Shown here in pieces: positions 49,001-61,000 of a DNA stretch of 64,000 nt. The notes beneath the pieces were generated by a model. That model had not been told where the DNA came from. It was given only the letters and a program-made list of their open reading frames with translations, and did no database searches. Source of the stretch: Acanthaster planci (lineage: Eukaryota > Echinodermata > Asteroidea > Valvatida > Acanthasteridae); assembly GCF_001949145.1 (NCBI RefSeq), contig NW_019091477.1:446192-510191 (forward strand), given 5' to 3'. Both the position numbers and the translations under genes were made by a program. Position 1 is the first letter of the stretch. Every line of letters begins with the position of its first letter.

Positions 49001-52000
49001 TTCAAACCTTGGACAGAACCAACAGTAATCGTTTATCAGGAATACTTTCATTCACCTAATCTTCAGGTTTATTTGCAAAAGTGTGCAGGAAAAAACGACA
49101 GCGAAATGATCTCAAGAGAAGTAGGAGAAAGAAACACACTCTTCAGGTTCGAAACGGAAACACAAGGAAACACATTCTGGGAGCAACGGTAAAATGTTGA
49201 TGAGCTACTTCCTCCCAGATCCTTCAAAATCCTTCCCTCCAGATCCTTCAAAATCCACCAGGAGTTTTTTCAAAGGTTTTGTAGGGGTAAGAAGGGTGTA
49301 GTCCGGCCACCACTGCTTGACATGGGGCTCGATGGCCCTTGGAAGTTTGAAGTACAAGAAATTTGCTGCTAGCTGCAATGCACAGCAGTGGATTTTGAGA
49401 AGGCTCTATTGAAAAATTGCCCAAACGATTAGACCCGAGGACAAGCAAATTTATCCCTGAACATGGGTTCACAGGGATGACAAGATTAGATGTTGCATTA
49501 CACAGCAGAAAAAAGATCTTTTTACAAGGCTTCGGTGAAGAGATCAAATTATAAGGAATATATTTCCAATGTTTGGCATGTTGCAGAAACCCTCACCAAT
49601 CTTTCAGTTTCTTCTTGACTTGTTCAGTGGTCACTGAGGGCATCTCGCACATTGGCGTCGTGTTCAGGGCGTGCACGATGGGCTGTTGCTCAGCCCCTAG
49701 ACCATAAGCCCCACCCACGGGTGCAGCGTACTGGTTAGCGGGCTGGCCGTAAGGGAACTCCTGCTGGTAGTAGTAGGAAGCGGCCACGGCAGCGGCGGCA
49801 GCTGCAGACGACGATGGAGCAGTGTCTTGGGCCTGGGGTGCAAGAAAAAATACAACTGGGGTCATGACCAAGGATTTAACGCGGACAAATCCAGCAACGT
49901 TTCGCTGGACATTACCGAGGGCCCCCCTGTAATGGCGGACGGCACCGTGTTGCGTCCTGTGCAGAGTGAGTCACATGGAACGGTAGTTTATCACAATGCT
50001 TACTGCCATTGCCAGGGGCCACTGGAAATGACCAGTGATAGCACGACTGTGGTCACTGGATTCGTCCATTCTGGTTTTGTTTGTCCAAAACAGTTTCTTG
50101 AGAAGGCAAAACAACTGGACCCAATCGAATTAGAATTAAAAGCAACTAGCATGTCTCTGCCGTCGATTCACAGTTTTCATGACTGGTTAGTCAAATTGCA
50201 CATAAAGTGGCAACTGGCCAGGAACCAGTCAAGGCCAATAAACCTTGCAGGACTTCTTTGTTGGTAACCTTCTATGCTGGGCCGGCATTTTCTGTGCTTC
50301 GTCACAATTTCTTGCTTAGCACAACAGCCATTACTGCAGTGGCATCCAACTTGCACATATTCTTAAACTAGATGCGCGTGGGCCTTTGGCAAGTCACAGC
50401 AACCCACTGGTCACAGAAGCATGCGATGCGCACGTGCCACCTGTCCATGAGAGCGGTGCCGCCTGTCCATGAGAGCGGTGCCACCGCAGTAATGGCTTCT
50501 AATCGGGGTCGCCAATTTTAGTCTAGGGAAGCGATGGCGGATCAAATACCGACTTGCGGTACACTGGTGCCCTTCTTGATTTGCTCCTGTTCCCAGCGCT
50601 GCAGCTCCTCGTCGTGGTCTTTGTCTTGATCGCTTCCGTCCTCTGCATCTACACCGGGAGGAATGAGGAAAAACAAGTGCTAGTAAAGTGGCAAGGCGAA
50701 GGGTGAACAAAGTCAGGGATTGCTCCGGCGTTTCTTTGGTTGGGAGGAGCAGCTCAGAAGAGCGGGATCGGCTGGTAGCATCCTGAAGGTGATCCACAGA
50801 GATTGCTCCTCTCTCAACATGAGACTTCTTAGACTGCCCTACTCATGCTGGATGACTTCCTGATGATTTCACAGTAAATCTGCACAAGTGAAAAATAAAA
50901 TCCTGTTATTTCACTGCATAGGAAAGGAAGTGTACTGTAATATTTGGGCAAACCTGTACCACCAAAATCCAACCAGTTCCACTGCGAGGCAGGCACGAGC
51001 GTGCCGCTATAAGTTTTATTTGAGCATGTAATAAATCACCGAAAATGGGTCACTTGGGAGACATTCCCATAAGAACGTGCACAAACTTTACTGTCCCATA
51101 ATTCAATATTCCCCAATCTGATCTGAACCAAACTTTGTAAGTTTTCAATTTAGACCCCAATCTATAATCTCTCAAAATTTGGACACAGTAAAATTCGGCC
51201 TCCTTCTGGTAGTGTCTCCCTAATGACCAATGTCTCCCTAAGGTCGAAAAATTTACCACAAAATGTCTCCCTAATGACCCATTTGTAAGAATACCACAGA
51301 TGTTTTTCGATCTCTCGATATCTTGTGCCAGGATAATATATCTTTCTTTTCTAGACAGAAGAGACCTCCATTTGTCAGACCAGAGCAAAAGCATTCAACA
51401 AAAGAAGTCCAACTTACCAATATGCCGAGATGGTGGCGACTCCTTGAAAGCATAGTCTCTTTAATTCAAAACTATCATCCATTATAAACACGGAACAGGA
51501 TACTTTGTATGATTTGACTCTGCTGAATCGTCTGCCAAGAACGAGGTGAGTTTATGTGCTGGTGAGTGTATTTGACTACACAAATGAATTGCTCACTAGC
51601 AGTAGCTGAGTGGAAAGCCACAAATACAGGCATGACAAAGGGGATCCAGGAAATTGGACTAAACATGGCAGACAAGGCATCACTGTACTTTGGACAATGA
51701 GAATGCAATAGCCATGTGCTCCACTGCACACTTAATGTGGGGCCATCTTTTGTCCAAAATCTGAAGTTGTCACAACTTTTCTTAACCCAAGTCCCTCGCT
51801 ATTTTCGACCTCGTATGAGGCACCCATCGGCAGCTGGGCCTACCCGTGTAGGAAAAAGGAGGATCAATATTGTGAATGAGCAAATCGCTGCATACTTTCA
51901 CTGATCACGTCTTGCATCCGCTGGCGACTGGTCTGCTGCTTCATCGTGAAGCTCACGCGGCCTTCCTCGTCGCTGCCGCTGGCGTCGTTGTCATCCTCGC

Positions 52001-55000
52001 GCACCAGCCGCGACTCCTCCCGACCAGTCTTGCCGCTCGTGTTGCGGTAGCGCTGCGTGTCGTCAAGGGGGATGTAGTCGGCACGGCCTCCCGTCTCCCT
52101 GGCGATCTGACGCCGCTTCCGGGCGGCGAAGATGGTGGCTGCATCTGGTATCACACCTGGGAGAGAGAGCGACACATTAAAAAAAAAGCAACCACTGGTT
52201 TATTGCTTGACATTGAGAAGGGAAAACATTATCTTTATCTTCTCTTCTGGGCCTTAGATCAGATTTAAAAATTCAACTTTCCTTCAGTCCTTTGCAACAG
52301 TTACTTGAAAAAATGTTATTTAACGTTGGAAGCTGATAGACTCCTCTGGCACATGCAAACAAATCCCCCTCCATGCAAACAAATCCCCCTCCAAAAAAAT
52401 TGACTGGACCACTTTGCAGCCTGGTGGCAAGACTATGGAATAAATGTATGACATAAAGACAGGGTACCAGATGTTTGACATTCTTTTGCTTGTAAATACA
52501 GGTCTGTACAATCATTCCGTGCACATTACCCATTTTGCATTCCAAGTGTTGTTGATTGCAGTTCAGGGACTCTCAATACGAAATGTCAAGGGTCCTTGTA
52601 TTTTGGGCTTTATTAATCCTAGGTAAGAATTAGCCCGGGGAAGAACTGTGCGACCAGCTTTGACCAATTTTCTCGGAGCTGTTCAAGCTCAGGGATTTGC
52701 TCAGCACAGAAAATATGAGCTGAGCAAAACTGGTTGCCAGTGCAAATGTCATGGTCTAAATACTGCCTGTAACTGGTGCTCTACTCATTTCAGCTTAGCA
52801 CATAAATCTGCTGAGCAAGATTGTGCGGGATAAGCCAGAGTAGAAGGCAAGTGAACAGTGACCGTGCTACTAGTCTGTTACTGCCGCCGTTCTTACCTGG
52901 GGCGACGAGGGGCACTGATTCCTCCAACTCCCTCCGGTCTTCCTCCTCCATGGCAGCTACCTCTGCCTCCAGGCCATTTAGGATCAGTTCAGCTCGATCC
53001 TGGGGCTTTGATCTTGTCCCTAGCTGTTTGTTGGCTGCGCCGTTACCTGCAATTGAAAAACGGCGAGAACTGAACTTACTCGCACCAAAACTGTTTACCT
53101 GGAGTGCACACAAGCATTTCCAGGACTTGGCACATCACTGTAAACCGCTTGCTGCCGGGGAACCCCATTTCGGGCACATTGGCTTAATACACCGGGGGCC
53201 CGAACCGGACAAAAGAGCCGCACCGTACTTGGAACAAAAGACTGAGCTACCGGGAATTACCAACATTTTTTTCAGTTGTCAATAGCAGAGGATATCCGTC
53301 CTTTTTTTGAGAGATTATACCACTGTTTATGGCATTCAGTACGAGTGGATTACCACCGGGGACAAAAGCGCTCCAGTGATGAGCGATACCTACCACTGCA
53401 CGCTAATCTGGCCCCCACTGAAAAGACGCCAGTAGCACACTGTGCCAGTTTTGGGAACAAAAGAAAGTTACATAACACTACACAATCTGGGCTCTTTTTA
53501 CAAGGCGGCAGGCTTGGCTGAAATAAATGTCCAGTAAATGAAGCTACGATTTTTTAAGAATTTTGAAAACGGAAAATCTTGAAAATATACCGGGTTTACG
53601 TCATGCAACTTCAAATTCCACCGGCTGCAAGTGGCTAATAAGCGAAACCCAACATTGACATTCCCCAAGTTTAAGTGCGTCCTGTTCTTTTGAAAGAACT
53701 CATCAAATGAAAACAACCAATTTGGACCAAACAAAATCCATCCATACACAGCAGGAGGCGATTCCCAAAGAATCCTGCTAACTGGAGCAGTGAACTCGCA
53801 ACCAATTCGCAATTATTGATGGTACAGTTGACTGGGGAAAACATACACCATACTTTAAATGACACAGGAAACTGTTGGACGTTATGGCACATCTCAAAAA
53901 AGTCATCTTTTTTATCCTCTGAACACTATTTCTTGTTGGGAAAAGCCTGCCTCACCCTTTACATCCGAGAGCTTTTTGCCCTTTTCAGCAGACTCCTTGA
54001 CCAGCCGAGACAACTCCTCTCGCTGTCTCTCTTTCCTGGCCTGCTCCCTCAGCTTCCTGGCTACCTTCTTACTGTGGCTGGACTTCTTGATCTGAAATAC
54101 TTCTCCTTCTGTCCAGACAAATGGAAGAAACACCAACATGCAATCAAGACTGAGAGACACTCAATTTTGTTGTAAAAAATGATCACTTTGAAAATATTTG
54201 TGGCTCTTGAATGGAACAAATGTGTGTCCAGGGTGGATCAAAGGGCGGGAGGGGAATTATGGGGGCTAATCCCCCTTCCTTCCTTCCTCCCCCCTCCCCC
54301 AATTTCCTTCTCTTTTTTGAAATAATGAGAGAAAGGTAATTTTGGGGGTCTTTTCCTTCCAAAAGTGTGTGTAAAAAGGACCAAAAGGACCTCAACCAAA
54401 AAAGGCCAAAAATGCTATTTTATTACTTTTTTCATTAGGACTAATTTCTGCTCATTAATTAATGGGCTAAAGTAAATACTAAAAGTACAAAAATAATATT
54501 ATCTTATTACTTAGGTATATTTACTTTAAAAAATAAGGTCAAACCATGTTACCAAGGTAAACCCTAGCCAGGTGCTAGCATCACAATTCTATCAACAATC
54601 TTGACAATCTGACAAACTACCAAGTGTGATGAACATGCAGACATGATCAAGATGGTGGTGATGAAAAAAGACACTGGCATGATGCATGGACACATGTGAT
54701 ATAAGATTAAACAATCAATTAGGTTTTAGTAAAGTTAGGCCTTTTATCGCTGCATTCTCGATGTTGTACCTTCTTCTTCGTCATGATCAAAGCTGAGCAA
54801 ACTACCAGAGCTCCCCACCCCGACGCCTCCACCCTCCGCTCCCCCACTTTTCCCGTCTTTTTTCTTGCTCTTTTTCTCGAGTTTCTCCTGCAACGACTTC
54901 TGAACATTTTTGACTTGCGTATGATAGGTCTCCTCCAAAAACGGAATTTGGTTGGTCGTTTCGCCTTCCCCGTCGCTGCTTTCTTCCCTCTGTCGGATGT

Positions 55001-55022
55001 TCCTCTTCTTTTTTAACATCAT
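43021..55022 (-). CDS. PAXBP1: PAX3- and PAX7-binding protein 1 (GCFC family)
   Basis: A nuclear GCFC-domain protein. In vertebrates it links PAX3/7 to histone H3K4 methylation, and the family is tied to late spliceosome complexes. Seventeen coding exons (5' to 3'): 55022-54770, 54108-53956, 53046-52897, 52156-51902, 50648-50554, 49832-49597, 49007-48818, 48400-48180, 47695-47574, 47296-47097, 46871-46724, 46334-46216, 45859-45783, 45001-44938, 44610-44464, 43921-43767, 43138-43021. Phases close, giving 900 residues (human about 917). Conserved blocks include VFQIKKSSHSKK, IPDAATIFAARKRRQ, RLVREDDNDAS, ELQRWEQEQIKKG, RFFQEMKGYVKDLVECF, MEGMSSDDE, AYISLCLPKLLGPLVRLQLL and MQRQFWSCVK. The exon at 49597-49832 is Ala/Tyr/Gln rich. 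The donor after 50554 (CAA/GTCGGT) is weak. The assembly gap is intronic. Confidence 0.95.
43563..43615 (+). repeat. SINE relic with pol III B box
   Basis: A perfect B box GGTTCGAATCC (43600-43610) is preceded by a loose A box (GGGAGGTTAAGG). Within PAXBP1 intron 16, antisense to the gene. No tRNA fold. Confidence 0.45.
45166..45748. other. assembly gap (583 N)
   Basis: All bases are N. It lies between PAXBP1 exons 13 (ending ...FPKGA) and 14 (starting CATGCTTGAG). The flanking exons join in phase 2 as FPKDMLEKS, matching the family, so no coding sequence is missing. Confidence 0.98.
51043..51284. repeat. MITE-like element in PAXBP1 intron 4
   Basis: 23-base terminal inverted repeats (51043-51065 and 51262-51284), 21 of 23 matching, containing AAATGGGTCA and GGGAGACATT. 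Further direct copies of TGTCTCCCTAA lie just inside the right end. About 240 bp, non-coding. Confidence 0.65.
53195..53575 (+). repeat. dispersed repeat family C, copy 2
   Basis: In PAXBP1 intron 2. Matches the reverse complement of 27128-27580 (see that entry). Ends with GAATTTTGAAAACGGAAAA in both copies. No open frame. Confidence 0.75.
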
Positions 55023-58006
55023 GAAATTCTTTTATCTAGAAACATGGCGGAATATTTTGGGTTTGGGGAGAAATTTAACGAGCAACTCTGCAGCACGACT
55101 CTCAGAATTTGCTATTAATCCATTTGACTTAGCCAGGAGCCGCACCTAAATAAAACGTAAGGCGCGTACGTCGAGTACTGTCGGCTTGAGGCACCAGACA
55201 GACTCTCGTTCTGCTCTCATATCTCACTCGAAACGTCCTTACAAAAACGAGATTTCAATGTGTCAGCGACAGTCACAGTACGACGACTGTTCGACGGTCA
55301 TTTTCGTCTCATCTCTGAACACAAGTTCAAGTAAACAAACAAATTCGCGAGGTATTTTTACAAAGTCCCTACGCATGTCCTTGTAATTGCCCTTGAACCA
55401 AAAACAGCTCCAGCCACATCAGGGGTGGAGCCTGGGTGGGGGATATCCAAGTTTCACTGGACATCACGCATCTCTTTTTAGAAGAAACATAACCAACTAT
55501 TTTTGGATGCTGCATTGTCTAAATCAGCTTTTTATGGCATTTAAGACACGATTCTGTGGTGCTGTCACAAAGAGAAACCAACACACATACTTGTATGTCC
55601 TTATTAAAATTAAGAAATCCAAAAACAGCGTATCAGTCTGAATTTCATAATTTAATGCAATCAGTATTGCTCAATACCATTCATCACCACCTCTAAAATA
55701 ATTAAATTTATAAGGCTAGTACTGTTTATAAATACAACATTTTGATTTTTTTTTCAGCAGCATATTTACAAACAGCCGTGAAGCACACATTGCATGGCAA
55801 CAGTCATGATTCGGTTGAAAGGCAATCGAAAACCAACGAATCTGTGAGAAACATACTAAACATATTTCTTGGCCAACAGGGATTCAGAGTTAAGCTCCAA
55901 CAGATGAGGGCCAGACAAATTTGTGTGCTTGTTTCTTTTACAGTGAGATGATGTTCCAATTTTCATACACATATTTCACAGGGTTTAAATGTCTAAAATA
56001 TGGACAATGAGATTCAGTGGCATAAGGAGGGAGTTGGTATTTTTTAGCCTATTTACAATTATTGTTGTTAACGCTAGTTAATTTTCGGCGTTTCCACTGA
56101 GCCAAGCATTTGGATGAAATAAAAGCTCCAGGATAACGGATCAATGACTAAAATAGTCAGTCGTTTAAAAACATCATAAAAACATAAAGAACTGAAATTA
56201 AAAAACAAACAACACACAAAATCAACCAAACCAAGAACAAGCAAAGCCACCCTCCAAAAATACCAATAAAACCAATTTTTTTTTTCAACATGAAGATGTG
56301 TTGGCATGGTTCTTCATTCATCAATAGAGGTTACAGAATACAGTACACACTTTGCACATATACATATATTAATATAGACAGTAATGGATTCTGGTCAGAT
56401 TCAATGCAATATTCAAATCCATGCTCCAATAACATTTACGAGGACTCCCTCCTCTTGACAAAGCGAGTCTTGGAATTTTTAAAAAATATTTTTCAGATAG
56501 CGAGACTTTGCCACCATGTAACGCGGTAAACATGAGACAAAGTTCACCATTACCAAGTCTCAATAGGTAAAGAAGGTAGCAGAAATGGACTCAGCTGAAG
56601 AGGTTAGCACTTCTGCGCGCTGAAAACAAACTCCCCACGGTTGGGACAAGTCTTCCTCAAATTTGACTTCTGGATTATCTTGACCAACCATCTCTCTAAT
56701 TTTTTCCCCTTTCTCACTTGGGAAAAAAAACCCAAACTCATCCCGACTGCCAACCGCGATTCAGAAAAAGTGTCGGAGGCAATATTACTGTCCTACGACG
56801 TACGGAAGAGAGAAAGTGCATCTAATGAATGGGAACAATTAAGTGCCATCACTGAAATCGAAATTTAAAATGTTTAAATCCTAAGATCTGAAGGCTGATT
56901 AAAATTGATGTAAGGTTCACATGCAAAACTGTGCATCACTTAATTAATAACAAATCAAAACCCAATTTAACACAAATAAAAGGGAAAAGAATCTAACCAA
57001 ATCAAACAGGCATTGCTTCTCTTCATCGACCAATCAGAGCGAGATTAAGTTCAGACGCTGGTGTAGCTTTAATTACGTTAAATTGTGCATTGAGTAACTC
57101 ATTCTTAGTACATTTCATTTAGTACAACTTGACCAATGCAGAGGCCTTCTCTATATATATATAGTGACCAATGACACCAGCCGGTGTTTGCCGTCATGTG
57201 CATGTACAACGCTGGGTACAAGAATGTGCTGACAATGGGCCAATCAGTGACCACGACTGGCAGTCAATGAGACTGTTGATGCATCCTTTCTGAACGGTCA
57301 ACGTCCATCGCAGGGATGTAGCAGATTAGTCCTGGTTTTTTCTGGACAATCATATCTCGTTACAGAAACTGGCCATTCAGCTTGAGCAGAAGCACCCCGT
57401 CGTCGGTTGAAAAGATTCATTTTGGTGGGGAGTGCATGTGTTCATTTTGTTGGTAGCCCCGCGACCGCAACGCATGCATTTCATATGTGAACCAGCGCAA
57501 CTGCAGTTCCCACCAAGGAGACTCTGTTGCTAGGAAAATTGCGCCCTCTTTTGGTCCAGCTCACACTCATCGTTTAAGTAGCAAATTTGACCTGGCCTGA
57601 GTTTCTGACAAGAAACATTTGTTTTCCTGTTTGCTCTTTTTTCAAACAACCAACATGATATGTTTGAATCTTAAGACTTTTCTAACCGCCTTGGAAATTT
57701 CTTGGGAAAAAAACCACCAATTCATCCAACAAACATCTATTCAAACATTTATAAATTTGACAACGCTGCATTTCATGTTTAATTTGCAAATTCAGACCAA
57801 CTAGGATGTTGTGAAAGCAACCAGACAAACTGCCTGCGATCATATGGCTCTACAAAAGTGACAGACACAAATCTGACTTGTGCCGTATTTCCGTGGCCAT
57901 CGATCAGAGTGTCTCGTTCTTTCCGGAGGCTTTCTACTGGTCCACAGTCTCAGAATGGTTTTGATGAATGAGCTGTTCCAAATATAATGCTGAGGCAGTT
58001 TGGTAA
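55023..58006. other. intergenic, PAXBP1 upstream and OCRL-like 3' side
   Basis: PAXBP1's promoter should lie just above 55022; AACATGGCGG at 55041-55050 resembles a YY1 site. The rest is AT-rich, with the family B repeat at 57381-57585 and a short TA run near 57153. Part is probably the 3' UTR of the OCRL-like gene. No exon recognised. Confidence 0.5.
57381..57585 (+). repeat. dispersed repeat family B, copy 2
   Basis: Collinear with 22468-22676 (shared GAGCAGAA, GTCGGTTGAAAAG, GTTGCTAGGAAAA, GCGCCCTCT and AGCAAA). Non-coding. Confidence 0.7.
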
Positions 58007-61000
58007 TCACTCGTCATATTCATTGATGATGAACTGGTAGACGAACGTGGCCCTCTTGCGGGATACCTGCTGCATGTTCGCGCGGCCTCGTGCCTGGTTA
58101 GCATCCCGCTCGTTAGGGGGTGCTCTCAGGAAAATTTCCCCGAAGACGGTGGCTGCACAAAGAGATACACAAACAAATCAGATATCAACAGAGAAAAAGG
58201 AATCCTGGACACAAAATCTGGTCATATGACAACTGTTCACTTGAAGAGCATCAGATATGGAAGAAAAAATATCTTTAAAAGTAACACATTATTTGGGGAA
58301 AAATCAGAGTTGCGTTAAAAGTGTAATTTGATCAGTAACAAGTCAGGTCTTGAGAAGGATTTTAGGTCAGGTCTTGAGAAGGGTTTTAGGTTAGGTCAAA
58401 GGTCATGTCACAAGTACTAAACAGAGGTCAAATAAAGCCACAGATAAAGAAAGTTAAGGTAAATGGTTTGTGACTGGGCTTGAGACCGGATGTCCGGTAC
58501 TGACTTGGGATGATTTTGTAAACAATTTGATGACAACTCGGGCTGAAACCGAGCCGTAGCCGAGAGGTCTTACCGAGTGTCTTGGTGTCTAGTTTGTTCT
58601 CGTCACTATTCATCAGGAGCTCGCGAATGAAGGCAGCCAGATACTTGAAGACGTTGCGATGGCTCTTTGGGATTTGACTTAAAACCTGGAGATGATGGGA
58701 CAAAAAAGGACGGATGCTAGCCAATCCCATGTGAATTTTGTCTTTGAATGCGCTTGAACATTATAATCCGTCCAGAAAACAAAACAAAAAAATTCACTCC
58801 ACGACGTGACTTTTAATGGACTCTGCCAGGCTACTCAAAATATTTTCAGTATTTAGATGGAGCCATTCTTTTCATTTTTTTTCATAAACAAGAGCCACAG
58901 AAGGTCCGCTTTGATGGAGCGGGAAGAACGCACCTGTTTACACAAAACAAAGTTGTTGGCACACTCCAGGCACTTGTTGTAGTAGCGGTATGGAATGACT
59001 GGTTCCCTCAGCGACTCTAGGAACATGAGCAGGGCCTCGGCAACAGAGTGCAGATTATCGGCTAAAATGGTCCATACGTTAAGGAAATCTTCCGGGTTTA
59101 CTATCAAAGGACCAAATCTGACGACAATTTGAATGCGCATAGTCAAGCCCCCATCGGAATGGCACCATTTAAAATAAATCTCTGCCTTGCACCTCTTCAT
59201 GTCACTGCTGAAGGAAACTGAAATTTTCCCTTATGTGGCCAGATTAAATCAATTTCAATTTACGTCGCAGACTGAGCCCAATGGACAAAGGCTGCCTGAC
59301 GTATTACTTTTTCTTACTGCACTAAAATGTTTGCTAAGTGCAAACTGGTAACCAGCCAAAATGTGAAAAGACATTCATTGTCTGTCATTGGTTCCCTGCC
59401 AATTCTTGCTCTGTACACGAATCCACTAAGCTGGAATTTGAATAGAACAAAAGGATACGCATTTCTTCCGGGTACCCGATATCCAGACTATCCCTGATGG
59501 CTAGGATGTCCTTGTGGAGCCCCTCCTCACTAAACAGATTCTCCTGAAAATTCCAAAAAAAAATCAACAACATACACTAAACAGTTTTACTCCTTTTATA
59601 ATATTTTTGTTGATGGCATTAAACTGATTTTGCTTGTGTACTTAGAGAAGTACCTCTCAAGTACCAATGAAGACAGTCGAGTACTAGTGAAGTACTTGAC
59701 TGGAGCAATGCTTACCGTTTTGGTTGCGTTCCTGAAGAGGTGGTCCACCATCATCCAGATCTCTTTGGGGATGTCAAAGCGCTGGAAGGTCATGTCTGCC
59801 CCCTTGGCCGCCTCCTGTCCGGCCGTGCCCATCTCCAGCCGCCTAACCTCCTTGGGGGTCATCTCGCCGATGGGACCGTGCATCTGCACCAGGGCTTCGA
59901 TGGAGGAGCCAAAGCTGCTGGGGATGTAGTTGCCGCTGACCGTGATGTGCCGCGGAGTTAAGGAACAATGATTTGTGGCCCGCGAAGGGAGGAGGGTTGG
60001 CTTTGGTAGCCTGGGTGACCTTGGGACCTGATCGGGGTGCGCTTGCGGACAAAGGGGGACTGACAAACAAATCCAGCACAGGGATTTGCAACAATGTCAA
60101 GAATGACGTACCGTGACTTGTCATTAGTGATACAAGGCACGAACTCTCTCAAAATGGTCACGATTATGTGAATATTACACTCGGTTTTGGTCCAAAGTGC
60201 TGAAATGTAGCAAAAGGTAACTGATTTAACCTATCAATATCCACAGTTCGGGTTGGGAAAATAATTCCCATTTTAGAAAATCTAGAGCACTTGCTCGCAA
60301 CCAATAACAATCAGTTAAGCCTGATGGCCCTCTTTCATGCTCCATCCATCACCATTAAAAATCAACCAGTCGCGGGCTGAGACAGGCCAGGGTACCAGAT
60401 TGATTCCCGGCAATTTGGACGCACCAAAATTGCAAACAAAGGATATGTAGTAATCCTTGCCGTTGTCGAGGTGAAACACCAGTATGTCCTCCAGATTGTC
60501 TTCCCCTGAGTTTAGGGCAGCCGCGGAGCTCTTGTCAACTTGTACTACGATGGAGAATTCCACTGTGTCACCTGCAGGGAACAATAGAAAGAGAAGAGTT
60601 TGTTCAGCTTAACGGGTGTTGGAAATAGTGACACCAATCAGAGCCCATTAGTGAGAATGACCACAATTCATGAGCTCGTGCGAACAACACAATCTGTTAA
60701 CAATGGTGAGGTTCAACATGGACCTCAAAGTCAACCTATTCACTCCGTTCAGTACCCATTGAGGGCGCTGTGCAATTCAGAATGTAACACAAAAAAGGGC
60801 GAGGTGATTACACCAGGGTAGTCAGGTGCCTTTACCGACGCAGCAGTAGTGTTTACCATTACGTACACAGCCAATTTCAAGAGTTCAATGTCCTTAACAA
60901 ATACAAAATATTCTTCAAGTGGTCTGAACAAATCCGATGAGCCAGTTCAGTATTTCAACACGGCGAGGTTATTGGAGAACATAACACGCGTGTGAGTCGG

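Noticed and set aside
49827-50267. 146-codon plus-strand frame
   Set aside because: Antisense in PAXBP1 intron 5, overlaps the exon 6 edge; no recognisable domain.
60315-60446. Continuation of the OCRL-like ASH exon as [13 protein letters not shown]
   Set aside because: Departs from the family exactly at the U12 donor; the AT-AC splice restores homology.
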